From NCBI RefSeq assembly GCF_014773265.1, contig NZ_JACWMY010000011.1, positions 1 to 64,000 of the forward strand: 64,000 nucleotides of DNA. Reading direction: 5' to 3'. The stretch comes from Mucilaginibacter pankratovii (GTDB lineage Bacteria > Bacteroidota > Bacteroidia > Sphingobacteriales > Sphingobacteriaceae). Positions 51,557 to 60,698 of the stretch are shown here, in pieces. The number at the start of each line of letters is the position of its first letter. Position 1 is the first letter of the stretch. The notes beneath the pieces were generated by a model. The model was not told the origin of the DNA. It saw only the letters and a program-made list of their open reading frames with translations, and did no database searches. A program made the translations under genes and the position numbers.

Positions 51557-54500
51557 ATGACTAAATTTACAGCCCGGTTTTTATGCTTTTGCCTGCGCTT
51601 TGCAGTGTTAGCCGGCTGTGGATGGCTATCGGCAACAACCTTCTCCTTCGCCCAGGCGCCGGGCATCACTTTTAAGCATATTAATTACGATCAGGGCTTA
51701 TCAAACAGTACCATCGAAGCCATCACCCAGGACAGCCGCGGCTTTATCTGGATAGGCACGCGCGATGGCTTGAACCTTTACGATGGCTACCGGATGACGG
51801 TATTCCGGAACGAAAAAGGTAAGCCGGGTACCTTAAGCGATAATTACATCACCTGCCTTTATACCGATAAACAAAACACGCTTTGGGTAGGCACGCTAAA
51901 CGGACTTAACCGCTTTGACGAAACCACAAAATCTTTCACCTCTTATGTAAAACAGGCTGACGCGAACAGCATAACCGGCAATACCATTAACTGCATCATG
52001 GAGGATGCGGATAAAAACATGTGGATCTGCACCAATAAAGGCCTGGATATATTCGATCGCGGCAGCAAAAAATTCTCGCACATTACAAACCCCATGCTGC
52101 AGGGTTCTGTTAATTACATTTTACAGGATAACAAAAAAAACATTTGGATAGCGGCAGATGGTGGATTAGTAAAGTACAACCCCGTCACCAAAAGCTTCGC
52201 CCTGCAAATAAAGGATAGCGGCCTTGGCATCAACTTTATTCAACAGGGGCTAAACGGGCAGATATGGCTTGCCACAAAAGGCAAGGGACTAATTGCATTG
52301 ACCCCCGATGGCCAATATAAAACCTATCGCCATAGTGATGCAAACCCTGCCAGCCTGGGTAACGACCAGGTTTTAAGCCTACTGCGCGATAAGGCGGGCC
52401 GCATTTGGGCCGGTACCATTAACGGCGGCTTAAATCTGTTCAACAGCGATACAGAAACTTTTACTAAGTATACCTACCAGCCTGCCAAGCCCTACAGCCT
52501 GAGCCAGCGCACCATATCTGCCATATTTGAGGACAGGCAGGGTAATTTTTGGATAGGCACCCACCGCGGGGGCGTAAATTTGTACAACCCCGGCGCAAAA
52601 AAATTCAATGTTTACCGGCAGGAAGTAGGCGCAAACAGCCTGAGCTATAATGATGTAAAATGCTTTGAAGAAGACCATACCGGCAGGATATGGGTAGGTA
52701 CCGATGGCGGTGGCCTGAACCTGTTTAACCAGCAGCAGCAAACTTTTACCACCTACCGCCACCGTGTTAACGATGCTGCCAGCCTGGGCAGTGATGCCGT
52801 GCTTGATATTACCGAAGATAAGCAGAACCGCCTGTGGATCTCTACCTGGGGCGGCGGCCTGAACCTGATGGACCCTGCTGCGGGTACGTTTACGAGTTTT
52901 AAAAACAACCCGGCAGATCCATCGTCCATCTCCTCAGATTACGTGCAGAGTGTATACCAGGATAAGGCTGGCACGCTGTGGGTGGGCACCTATTTTGGTG
53001 GATTGAACCGTTTCGATCCATCAACCAAAAAGTTCAGCCGGGTAATTGCTGATCCGGCCGGTAAAACAAAGCTGCAGGGAAATAATATAGTGGCCCTTAA
53101 TGAGGATGCTGATGGCAATTTATGGATAGGCACCGATGACGGCGGGCTTAACTGCTACCGCAGGCAAAGCCAAATATTTGAACATTACTTTGATAGGGAG
53201 AACAAGAAACCCGATCTTCGCGTAATATTTACCGACCATAACGGGGGACTATGGATAGGGCAATCGGGTTTATACAAATACGATAAACAAAAAAACGCGT
53301 TCGCGCTTTTTACCACCGAAGCGGGCCTGGGCCACGATTTTATAAAGGGCCTTACCGAAGATGATGAAGGCAACCTTTGGGTATCTACATCCAATGGCCT
53401 GGTTAAATTAAACCCCGCCACCCGCCACGCCAATAAATTCAACACCAGCGATGGCCTGCAGGCGATGGAGTTTGAAGTGAACGCCTACATGAAAACCAAA
53501 AACGGGCAAATGTTCTTTGGCGGTATTAACGGGTTCAACGCCTTCTATCCGCGCGATATTAAAAGCAACTACTATGTACCCCCGGTTTACATTACCGATT
53601 TCCAGATCTTTAACAGATCCGCGCTGCCCGGGAAAGATTCCACGCTGGAAAAAGATATCAGCCTGACGGATCATATCGAACTTAATTATCTGCAATCCAG
53701 CATCTCGTTCAGCTTTGCCGCGCTAAATTACCTCGCGCCCGAGAATAACAAATACGCTTACAAGCTAACCGATTTCGATAAAAGCTTTAATTACACCGGC
53801 ACCGCACCGCAGGCCACCTACACCAACCTCGATCCCGGCGATTATACCTTCACCGTAAAAGCGGCCAATAATGATGGCGTATGGAATAATGTTGGCAGAT
53901 CTATCACCATTACCATAACGCCGCCCTGGTGGCTAACCTGGTGGTTCCGCACATTGGGTGTGTTATTTAGCCTGGGCTTGGCCTATGCCATCATCCGCTA
54001 CAGGCAAAACATGCAGTTGAAAAAACTCGAAGAAGAGAAAAAGGAGGAGGTGCACCAGTTACAGCTGCAATTTTTCACTAATATTTCGCACGAGTTTCGT
54101 ACCCCGCTTACCCTGTTACTTGGCCCGCTGGAAAAACTGATGGGGAACGGCAGCCAGCCCGAGCAAAGCCGCACCTACCAACTGATGTACCGCAACGCTA
54201 CACGGCTGATGAACCTGATAAACGAGCTGATGGATTTCCGCAAGGCCGAATCGGGTGTGCTGAAACTGAACGTTACCGCCGGCAATATCACTGTTTTTAT
54301 GAACGAGATAACCGACGAGTTTGACCTGTGGGCAGAGCAAAAGCATATTAAGTTTACCCTCCAAAACTTCGATCTGGGCGGCAAAGAGGTATTCTTCGAC
54401 AGGCAGCTGCTGGAAAAGATCCTGCTCAACCTCATCAATAACGCATTCAAATACACCAACGATGGCGGGGAAATTACCGTGAAGTTGTTTTTTGACGAAA

Positions 54501-55678
54501 GCGACTTTAAGCCCTCCTACCAAAATGAGCTGAAGATAACCAACACCTACCAGGCCCGGCAATACATGTATATTTTGGTGGCCGATACCGGCATTGGCAT
54601 CTCCGCAGATTCTATCAAACATCTTTTTCAGCGGTATTACCGCATCACATCAACACACCTGGGCTCGGGTATTGGGCTGGCCTTTGTAAAAACGCTTACC
54701 CTGCTGCATAAAGGCTGCATTAACGTATACAGTGAGCGCAATAAGGGCACAGAGATTTTGATAGCGCTGCCGGTTGACGAGGCAGATTACCAGCCAAATG
54801 AGCGCTGGATAAGCGAAAACAAACCCGTACTGCTGGAAAGCGTAACTACCGAATGGCCGCAGCCCACAGAAGGCACCGATCTGAAGGAACAACCCGGCGA
54901 AGCCCGAGCAAATGCAGCTGCCAGGTATATTTTACTTGTTGAGGATAACACTGAGCTACGCACCTTCCTGAAAGAGATCCTGGGCAGCATTTACCATGTG
55001 ATAGAAGCGAAAGACGGGCAGGAAGGCCTGGCCATGGCCCGCGACAGGTCGCCTAATATGATCATCAGCGATGTGATGATGCCCAATATGAATGGCATTG
55101 AGCTTTGTAAACTGATAAAGAGCGACGAGCAAACCAAACATATCCCCTTCATCCTGCTTACTGCTAAAGATTCGCTGGAGGCGAAACTGGAGGGCATAGA
55201 AAGTGGTGCCGATTTCTATTTTTCGAAACCGGTAAGCATTAACCTGTTACTGCTCACTATCAGGAATGTGTTTCTCCAGCTCGATCAGTTGAAAGAACGC
55301 TACACACACGACTACCAGGCCGAGGTAAAGGAAACCGTACACTCCAATAAAGACAAGCAGTTTATGGACCAACTGGTAACGGTAATAGAGGCCCAGCTGG
55401 AAAACCCCGACCTGGATGTTGATTACCTGTGCGCCAACCTCAACATGAGCCGTACCAAGTTGTACGAGCTGATTAAACGGCTCACCGGCCAATCCATTGT
55501 GGAGTTTATCCGCACCATCAGGCTCAACAAAGCCATCCACATCATGACGCACGAAGACGCCTCCATTACCGAAATAATGATGCGTGTAGGCATCCAAACG
55601 CAGGCTTACTTCACCAAAGCCTTTAAAAAAGAGTTTGGTAAAACGCCCTCGCAGTTTTTAAATGATCTGAAGCGGTAG
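51557..55678 (+). CDS. Hybrid two-component system regulator (HTCS)
   Basis: A 1373-aa one-protein sensor-regulator. The frame is open from a TTG at 51497, but the ATG at 51557, preceded by AGGAACAGATC, begins a good signal peptide. Domains: two seven-bladed Reg_prop propellers (about 30-720; repeats such as DKAGTLWVGTYFGGLNRFD), a Y_Y_Y domain (about 725-800), one transmembrane helix, HisKA with H845 in ISHEFRTPL, HATPase (NLINNAFKY; DTGIGIS), receiver with D1172 in IISDVMMPN, and a C-terminal AraC HTH. It should sense galactan oligosaccharides in the periplasm and activate the divergent PUL3 operon. Confidence 0.96.
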   Translation: MTKFTARFLCFCLRFAVLAGCGWLSATTFSFAQAPGITFKHINYDQGLSNSTIEAITQDSRGFIWIGTRDGLNLYDGYRMTVFRNEKGKPGTLSDNYITCLYTDKQNTLWVGTLNGLNRFDETTKSFTSYVKQADANSITGNTINCIMEDADKNMWICTNKGLDIFDRGSKKFSHITNPMLQGSVNYILQDNKKNIWIAADGGLVKYNPVTKSFALQIKDSGLGINFIQQGLNGQIWLATKGKGLIALTPDGQYKTYRHSDANPASLGNDQVLSLLRDKAGRIWAGTINGGLNLFNSDTETFTKYTYQPAKPYSLSQRTISAIFEDRQGNFWIGTHRGGVNLYNPGAKKFNVYRQEVGANSLSYNDVKCFEEDHTGRIWVGTDGGGLNLFNQQQQTFTTYRHRVNDAASLGSDAVLDITEDKQNRLWISTWGGGLNLMDPAAGTFTSFKNNPADPSSISSDYVQSVYQDKAGTLWVGTYFGGLNRFDPSTKKFSRVIADPAGKTKLQGNNIVALNEDADGNLWIGTDDGGLNCYRRQSQIFEHYFDRENKKPDLRVIFTDHNGGLWIGQSGLYKYDKQKNAFALFTTEAGLGHDFIKGLTEDDEGNLWVSTSNGLVKLNPATRHANKFNTSDGLQAMEFEVNAYMKTKNGQMFFGGINGFNAFYPRDIKSNYYVPPVYITDFQIFNRSALPGKDSTLEKDISLTDHIELNYLQSSISFSFAALNYLAPENNKYAYKLTDFDKSFNYTGTAPQATYTNLDPGDYTFTVKAANNDGVWNNVGRSITITITPPWWLTWWFRTLGVLFSLGLAYAIIRYRQNMQLKKLEEEKKEEVHQLQLQFFTNISHEFRTPLTLLLGPLEKLMGNGSQPEQSRTYQLMYRNATRLMNLINELMDFRKAESGVLKLNVTAGNITVFMNEITDEFDLWAEQKHIKFTLQNFDLGGKEVFFDRQLLEKILLNLINNAFKYTNDGGEITVKLFFDESDFKPSYQNELKITNTYQARQYMYILVADTGIGISADSIKHLFQRYYRITSTHLGSGIGLAFVKTLTLLHKGCINVYSERNKGTEILIALPVDEADYQPNERWISENKPVLLESVTTEWPQPTEGTDLKEQPGEARANAAARYILLVEDNTELRTFLKEILGSIYHVIEAKDGQEGLAMARDRSPNMIISDVMMPNMNGIELCKLIKSDEQTKHIPFILLTAKDSLEAKLEGIESGADFYFSKPVSINLLLLTIRNVFLQLDQLKERYTHDYQAEVKETVHSNKDKQFMDQLVTVIEAQLENPDLDVDYLCANLNMSRTKLYELIKRLTGQSIVEFIRTIRLNKAIHIMTHEDASITEIMMRVGIQTQAYFTKAFKKEFGKTPSQFLNDLKR

Positions 55679-55684
55679 CCAGGG

Positions 55685-57139
55685 CTAAGCGGTATGCGCG
55701 AATTTGTTCCCTTCCATCAAAACCGGCTTAAACGTGTCTTTTGATGAGCCGCAAACCGGGCACTCGTAGCTAAGCAAACCGGCAAATGGCACGCCCGGTG
55801 GTATCCCGTTGTGTTCATCACCATAAGCCTCATCGTAAATAGTCAGGCAATCGCTGCATTGGTGTACGGTAATGCCATCAATTTGTGGCGCTTCGGTCAC
55901 CATAACAGCGGCAGGTTTTAATTCCATACTTTGCCTGGCATAAAAGTCGCTGCAAAGTGCCATCAGGTGTATGCTGAGCTCGTTGGCCGATACCCCTTGC
56001 CGGTATACCACAACTTCTTTGGTATTGGGGTTAAAATCCTGTGTATGCGCTATTTCGTACAGATCGTTCCCGCGGTCGCGGATAATGATAGAGCCGTACA
56101 GTCCCGATTTGGGCGAGCGTTTCACCACAAAGCTAAGGCGGTAAGTGCGCAGGTCGGCCTCCTCAAATTCGCGAACCAATTGTTGCTTCAATTGCAGGCA
56201 CTGGCGGCAAAGGTCCTCCACCTGCCAGTTCAATTCGTTGGAGGCATGGCGGATGTTCACCCGGTATTTATTAAGGATATTACCCCATAAAGGGCGGTCG
56301 GCAGGCTCTATATTTTTAATCAGTAAAGATTTCCAGGGACTGATGTACAACTGCCCTATGCGGGTTTGCATACATAAATTACAAATCTCCATCAGCAGTT
56401 CAATAGCAAACAATTCATCGCGGCGGTATATGCCCAGCCAGTATTTGTTGCCCTGCTTATTGAAACCTTCGTAGTAGGGCAACTGAAAATCGGGCAGTTT
56501 TAAGGGCTGCTCTATCTGTTGGATCACAAAATCGCGATCTGCCGATACCAGCTGATGCAATAAGGAAGAATCAATCTCAGGCTGATCATAAAACTGTTGC
56601 TTATTGGCAAATATTACCTCCTCTATCACCTTGGCTATCGCAGGGATATCCTCAGAATAGATCAAAGATGGCCAGCTATAAACAATATTAGTTTTAGGAT
56701 ACCTGATCTGCAAATACCAGTAATTACTTACCGATGAAGCTATAAAATTAAGATTGCCGGTAAAAAACGGCGCAAAGGTTTGGCTGCCATCTACAATGTT
56801 TATTTTCAGCAGCGGCTTGTAATCGAAGAGATCGAAAATATCTTTGTAAACGCCCTCCTTTAGCCAGTTTTCTTGGTTAAAAATACCATCGGCAATGTAG
56901 GAGCTTACAATGTTGGGGTACTCGGCGGCATTCGCCTCATAATCAATACCTGCATTAAACAGTTCAATATCCAGGGCATCCAGTTCATGACCATCTATCT
57001 CAAAATACAATTGCTGGCGGTTGCCAAACCTAATGTGCGTGGCACCGGCATTTTGCGCCAATACCAAAATTTCGTATAAGTCGCCGGCAGCAACTACCCC
57101 ACCGGGCAGGTTTATCTTAATTTGCTTTTTATTGTTCAT
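55685..57139 (-). CDS. Siroheme-reductase-like protein with C-terminal rubredoxin
   Basis: A 484-aa cytoplasmic protein. The N-terminal half begins with a nitrite/sulfite-reductase ferredoxin-like half-domain (INLPGGVVAAGDLYEILVLA...GNRQQLYFEIDG), and a second such half-domain appears near 225-310. The places where siroheme and 4Fe-4S ligands are expected lack the usual pattern: around residues 340-346 RSPKSG replaces the common GCPNSC, and upstream only CRQC is found instead of Cx5C. Residues 428-463 are a rubredoxin (CSDC...CPVCG; C428, C431, C460, C463). It may be an electron carrier for the nitrate reductase whose gene overlaps its start by 4 bp (ATGA), or an aberrant nitrite reductase. 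Confidence 0.8.
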   Translation of the reverse strand: MNNKKQIKINLPGGVVAAGDLYEILVLAQNAGATHIRFGNRQQLYFEIDGHELDALDIELFNAGIDYEANAAEYPNIVSSYIADGIFNQENWLKEGVYKDIFDLFDYKPLLKINIVDGSQTFAPFFTGNLNFIASSVSNYWYLQIRYPKTNIVYSWPSLIYSEDIPAIAKVIEEVIFANKQQFYDQPEIDSSLLHQLVSADRDFVIQQIEQPLKLPDFQLPYYEGFNKQGNKYWLGIYRRDELFAIELLMEICNLCMQTRIGQLYISPWKSLLIKNIEPADRPLWGNILNKYRVNIRHASNELNWQVEDLCRQCLQLKQQLVREFEEADLRTYRLSFVVKRSPKSGLYGSIIIRDRGNDLYEIAHTQDFNPNTKEVVVYRQGVSANELSIHLMALCSDFYARQSMELKPAAVMVTEAPQIDGITVHQCSDCLTIYDEAYGDEHNGIPPGVPFAGLLSYECPVCGSSKDTFKPVLMEGNKFAHTA

Positions 57140-60100
57140 ACCGCACTTACCGTTTGCATTTCTTCCAATAATCGTTTTACCTCCGGCTTACAGCTGCCGC
57201 AACCCATGCCGGCACCTGTAGCCGTGCAAAGGCTGGCGAGATTATCGCAGCCTGCCTCAATTTTGTTGCGGATATTACCCGCGCCCACATTATTACAGCT
57301 GCAAACCAGCTTGCCTAAAACCGGCTCGGCAGTTTTGCCGCTGCGGAGCAGCTTAAGGCGTTTGTCGCTTAGTTCGGTTTTATTGGCGATAAGTTCCTTA
57401 AACTCCAAAAACTCGCTCTTATCGCCTATCAAAATAGTGCCCACTAATTTATCCTGGTGGATGATGCATTTTTTATAGTAGCGCTTGGCCTTATCAATAA
57501 ACACGATCTCCTCGTAATCCTTATCATCCGGGCAATCCGAGAGGCCAATGCTGCACAGATCGAACCCGTGGATCTTGATGATATTCATAAACAGGCTGCC
57601 TTTGTAATAGCTGGCAATATCGCCGTTCATATATGCGGCAACCACTTCTGCCTGTTGCTCGGCGGCTGCGGTGATGCCGTATAGTGTTCCGTTAAACTCG
57701 GCTATCTCGCCAATGGCATAGATGGATGGGTCGCTGGTGAGCAGGCGTTCGTTCACCAAAACGCCCCGCTTGCAATCCAGTCCGCAGTCTTTGGCTATCT
57801 CCAGATTGGGCGTGGTACCTATGGCCAGTATCATCGCGTCGCAGTTTATTTTACGTCCGCTCCGTAAACCTATACCGGTTAGTTTGGAGCGACCGAAGAA
57901 CAGTTGCACTTCGTCGTCATAAAAAATATCGCAGCCCTGGTCGGCCATTTCCTCGTGCAGCAGGCGGCTACCCAACTCATCCAGTTGCCGGTTTAAAAAC
58001 CTGGAGGTACGCTGGATAATGGTAATGGTGATGCCAATTTCGCGGAGCGAGGCGGCCATTTCCAGCCCCAACAAACCACCGCCCACAATCACAACATGCC
58101 CGCCTTTGGGCACGTGCTTTTTAAAGTTATCGGCATCGTTGCGGTTACGCATACTGAAGATACCCGGCAGGGATGGCACATTTTTGGGGATGGCTGCCCG
58201 GCTGCCAGTAGCCAGCAACAGGACATCGTAATAAGTTTTTACGCCGCGGCTATCAATAACAAACTTGTTGGCGCGGTCTATCTTTTCCACACTTACACCG
58301 CGCAGCAAACGGATGTTGTAGCCTGGTTCTTCCTCATCGGTCATTTTCACCAATTGTTCCCAGCGTTGTTCGCCGCTGATATAATCGGGCAGCATTACCC
58401 GGTTGTAGAAAGGAAAATCTTCTTTACTAAAAATAGTGATCTCGTCGTCCTTATTCAGTTCGCGGTACGATTTTACGAAACCGTAGGCTCCCGCCCCGGC
58501 CCCAACCACCACGATGCGTTGGAACGGTTTTTTGTATTTTTGAACGCTTACCGCGCAATATTTAAGATCGGGTTCTTTGGAAATGGGGTCTACCGCATCA
58601 TTGGTTAAGTTGTTTACGCGGTTAAGGTCGTTGCCCAATATTTTACCCCAATGCATCGGCATAAATACTACGCCCTGTTTTATTTCTGCGGATAGCTTTG
58701 CCTTCACCCTTACCTCGCCCCTGCGGGATGTGATAACGGTTACCTCTCCTTCCCTGATACCCAGTTGCGCGGCATCCAGCGGGTTGATCTCTAAAAACGC
58801 CTGCTTAATATGCTGGTTCAGCTTATTAACCTTACCTGTTTTGCTCATGGTGTGCCACTGATCGCGGATGCGGCCGGTTGTGAGGATAAAAGGGTAGTTG
58901 CTATCCGGAAGCTCACTGTTGAGGGCATCGGGCACGGCGCTGATGAGGGCGTTCTTATTTTCGGTATAAAAGCGCTTATCGGTAAATAAGCGCTGGGAGC
59001 CTGCACCGGCCTTTTTGGTTTTATAGGGCCATTGTACCGTGCCCTGTTGTTTTAATATCTCATAACTCAATCCGCTGATATCGATCGTTGTTTTTGCGGT
59101 GAGTTTGGCATGCTCAGCATAAATTTCGGCTGCGTTTTTAAAATCGAAGCCTTTATAGCCCATTTTTTGCGCAAAGCGGCAAATGATCTCGCTATCGGGT
59201 AAAGCTTCGCCGGGTGCGTCCAAGATCTTCTCCAAATAACTAATGCGCCGTTCGGAATTGGTCATGGTGCCTTCCTTTTCGGCCCAGGCAGCGGCGGGGA
59301 GTATCACATCGGCATAAGCCAAAGTTTCTGGCTTATTGCTAACCTCCTGCACTACCACAAACTTCGCTTTTTTGAGGGCCTCCTCGGCCAAACGCACATT
59401 GGGCAAACTGGCGAGCGGGTTGGTACACATGATCCAGATGGCCTTTAAGCGGCCATCATTCAGCGCCTCGAACATTTCGGTAGCGGTGAGACCGGGCTTG
59501 GCGGCAATTTCTGTTCCGCCCCAAAATTTTTGTACCTCGGCCCGGTGCAGCGGGTTGGCCAGGTTGCGATGAGCAGGCAGCAGGTTGGCTAATCCGCCAA
59601 CTTCGCGCCCGCCCATGGCATTTGGCTGCCCGGTTAATGATAGCGGGCCCGAGCCCGGCTTACCAATGTGCCCGGTTATTAAATTGAGGTTTATAAGGCT
59701 TAAATTTTTGTTTACCCCTATGGTGCTCTGGTTAAGCCCCATCGTCCACATGGAGATAAAGCCTTTGGCCTGCCCGATGTATTGGGCGGCAAGGCGAATG
59801 TCATGTTCGGCTACGCCGCAGATCTGTGCTGCTTCGGCCAAACTGCGCTCAAATACCAGCCGACTGTATTGCTCAAAACCATCGGCGTGGTTGGTAATAA
59901 AATCAAGGTCGATATCGCCATTTTCTATCAGTACACGGCCAATGGCATGGTTAAGGGTAATATCGGTGCCGGGGTTTAGCTGCAGGTGCAAATCGGCAAT
60001 GCCACAGGTATCGGTAGTGCGCGGATCTACCACGATGATCTTTACATCGGGGTTGGCTGCTTTATGTGCCTCTACCCTTCGCCATAAAATGGGGTGGCAC

Positions 60101-60648
60101 CAGGCAGGGTTGGCACCGGTTACATAAAAGCAATCGGCCAGTTCAATATCGTCATAACAAACAGGTACACTGTCCTCGCCCAAGGCTATTTTATAGGCGG
60201 CCACCGCGCTGCTCATACACAAGCGCGAATTGGTATCGATATTATTACTGCCGATGAAGCCCTTCATTAGCTTATTCACCACGTAATACTCCTCGGTGAG
60301 GCATTGCCCCGAGGCATAAAAGGCCACCGAATCGGGGCCGTACTTTTGGATGAAGGTTTTAAAAACGGCTGCCGTACGTGCCAGTGCATCATCCCAGCTT
60401 ACCCTTTGCATAGGCATGCTTTTGCTGTAACGCATTTGCGGGTGCAGCAGCCTGTCGGTTTTATCGTTAACGGTGTAATGCAGATTTAGCCCCTTGCTGC
60501 AAAGCATCCCTTTATTTACCGGGTGGGTTTTGTCACCCTCCAAAGTGATACTACCGTTTTTTTGCTTATTGATAACAACGCCGCAACCCACTCCGCAATA
60601 GCAGCAGGTACTTTTTTGTGTATGAGCGGATAGTTTTGTTTTGACCAT
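57136..60648 (-). CDS. Assimilatory nitrate reductase fused to NirB-like diaphorase
   Basis: A 1170-aa cytoplasmic protein without signal peptide. Residues 10-700 are a NasA/NapA-type molybdopterin oxidoreductase: the 4Fe-4S site CCYCGVGC (C15, C18, C22 and C50), the MGD-binding core, the Mo-ligand region SSAVAAYK and a molydop-binding domain (FILTTGRIRDQWHTMSKTGK). Residues about 708-1040 are an FAD/NAD-linked oxidoreductase as in the N-terminus of NirB (RIVVVGAGAGAYG; VVIVGGGLLGLEMA). The C-terminus has a BFD-like [2Fe-2S] domain (C1116, C1118, C1150, C1153). The fusion could pass electrons from NAD(P)H to nitrate within one chain. Coupled to the next gene by an ATGA overlap. Confidence 0.93.
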   Translation of the reverse strand: MVKTKLSAHTQKSTCCYCGVGCGVVINKQKNGSITLEGDKTHPVNKGMLCSKGLNLHYTVNDKTDRLLHPQMRYSKSMPMQRVSWDDALARTAAVFKTFIQKYGPDSVAFYASGQCLTEEYYVVNKLMKGFIGSNNIDTNSRLCMSSAVAAYKIALGEDSVPVCYDDIELADCFYVTGANPAWCHPILWRRVEAHKAANPDVKIIVVDPRTTDTCGIADLHLQLNPGTDITLNHAIGRVLIENGDIDLDFITNHADGFEQYSRLVFERSLAEAAQICGVAEHDIRLAAQYIGQAKGFISMWTMGLNQSTIGVNKNLSLINLNLITGHIGKPGSGPLSLTGQPNAMGGREVGGLANLLPAHRNLANPLHRAEVQKFWGGTEIAAKPGLTATEMFEALNDGRLKAIWIMCTNPLASLPNVRLAEEALKKAKFVVVQEVSNKPETLAYADVILPAAAWAEKEGTMTNSERRISYLEKILDAPGEALPDSEIICRFAQKMGYKGFDFKNAAEIYAEHAKLTAKTTIDISGLSYEILKQQGTVQWPYKTKKAGAGSQRLFTDKRFYTENKNALISAVPDALNSELPDSNYPFILTTGRIRDQWHTMSKTGKVNKLNQHIKQAFLEINPLDAAQLGIREGEVTVITSRRGEVRVKAKLSAEIKQGVVFMPMHWGKILGNDLNRVNNLTNDAVDPISKEPDLKYCAVSVQKYKKPFQRIVVVGAGAGAYGFVKSYRELNKDDEITIFSKEDFPFYNRVMLPDYISGEQRWEQLVKMTDEEEPGYNIRLLRGVSVEKIDRANKFVIDSRGVKTYYDVLLLATGSRAAIPKNVPSLPGIFSMRNRNDADNFKKHVPKGGHVVIVGGGLLGLEMAASLREIGITITIIQRTSRFLNRQLDELGSRLLHEEMADQGCDIFYDDEVQLFFGRSKLTGIGLRSGRKINCDAMILAIGTTPNLEIAKDCGLDCKRGVLVNERLLTSDPSIYAIGEIAEFNGTLYGITAAAEQQAEVVAAYMNGDIASYYKGSLFMNIIKIHGFDLCSIGLSDCPDDKDYEEIVFIDKAKRYYKKCIIHQDKLVGTILIGDKSEFLEFKELIANKTELSDKRLKLLRSGKTAEPVLGKLVCSCNNVGAGNIRNKIEAGCDNLASLCTATGAGMGCGSCKPEVKRLLEEMQTVSAV

Positions 60649-60698
60649 TGTTATTTTTGAGCTGAAGGCTGAAAGCTAAAAGCCTCTTTTTAATTTCT

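Noticed and set aside
51700..53450. Repeated LWxGTxxGGLNxF segments considered as a tandem repeat region
   Set aside because: These are the Reg_prop propeller blades of the HTCS protein.
55685..57139. Simple call of rubredoxin or of nitrite reductase for this gene
   Set aside because: A plain rubredoxin is about 55 residues, and an intact nitrite reductase needs cysteine ligands that I cannot find. The fused description is more accurate.
60649..60698. AGGCT...AGCCT followed by TTTTT between the reductase and narK genes, considered as a terminator
   Set aside because: It faces the plus strand, the stem is only five base pairs, and it lies inside a minus-strand operon.
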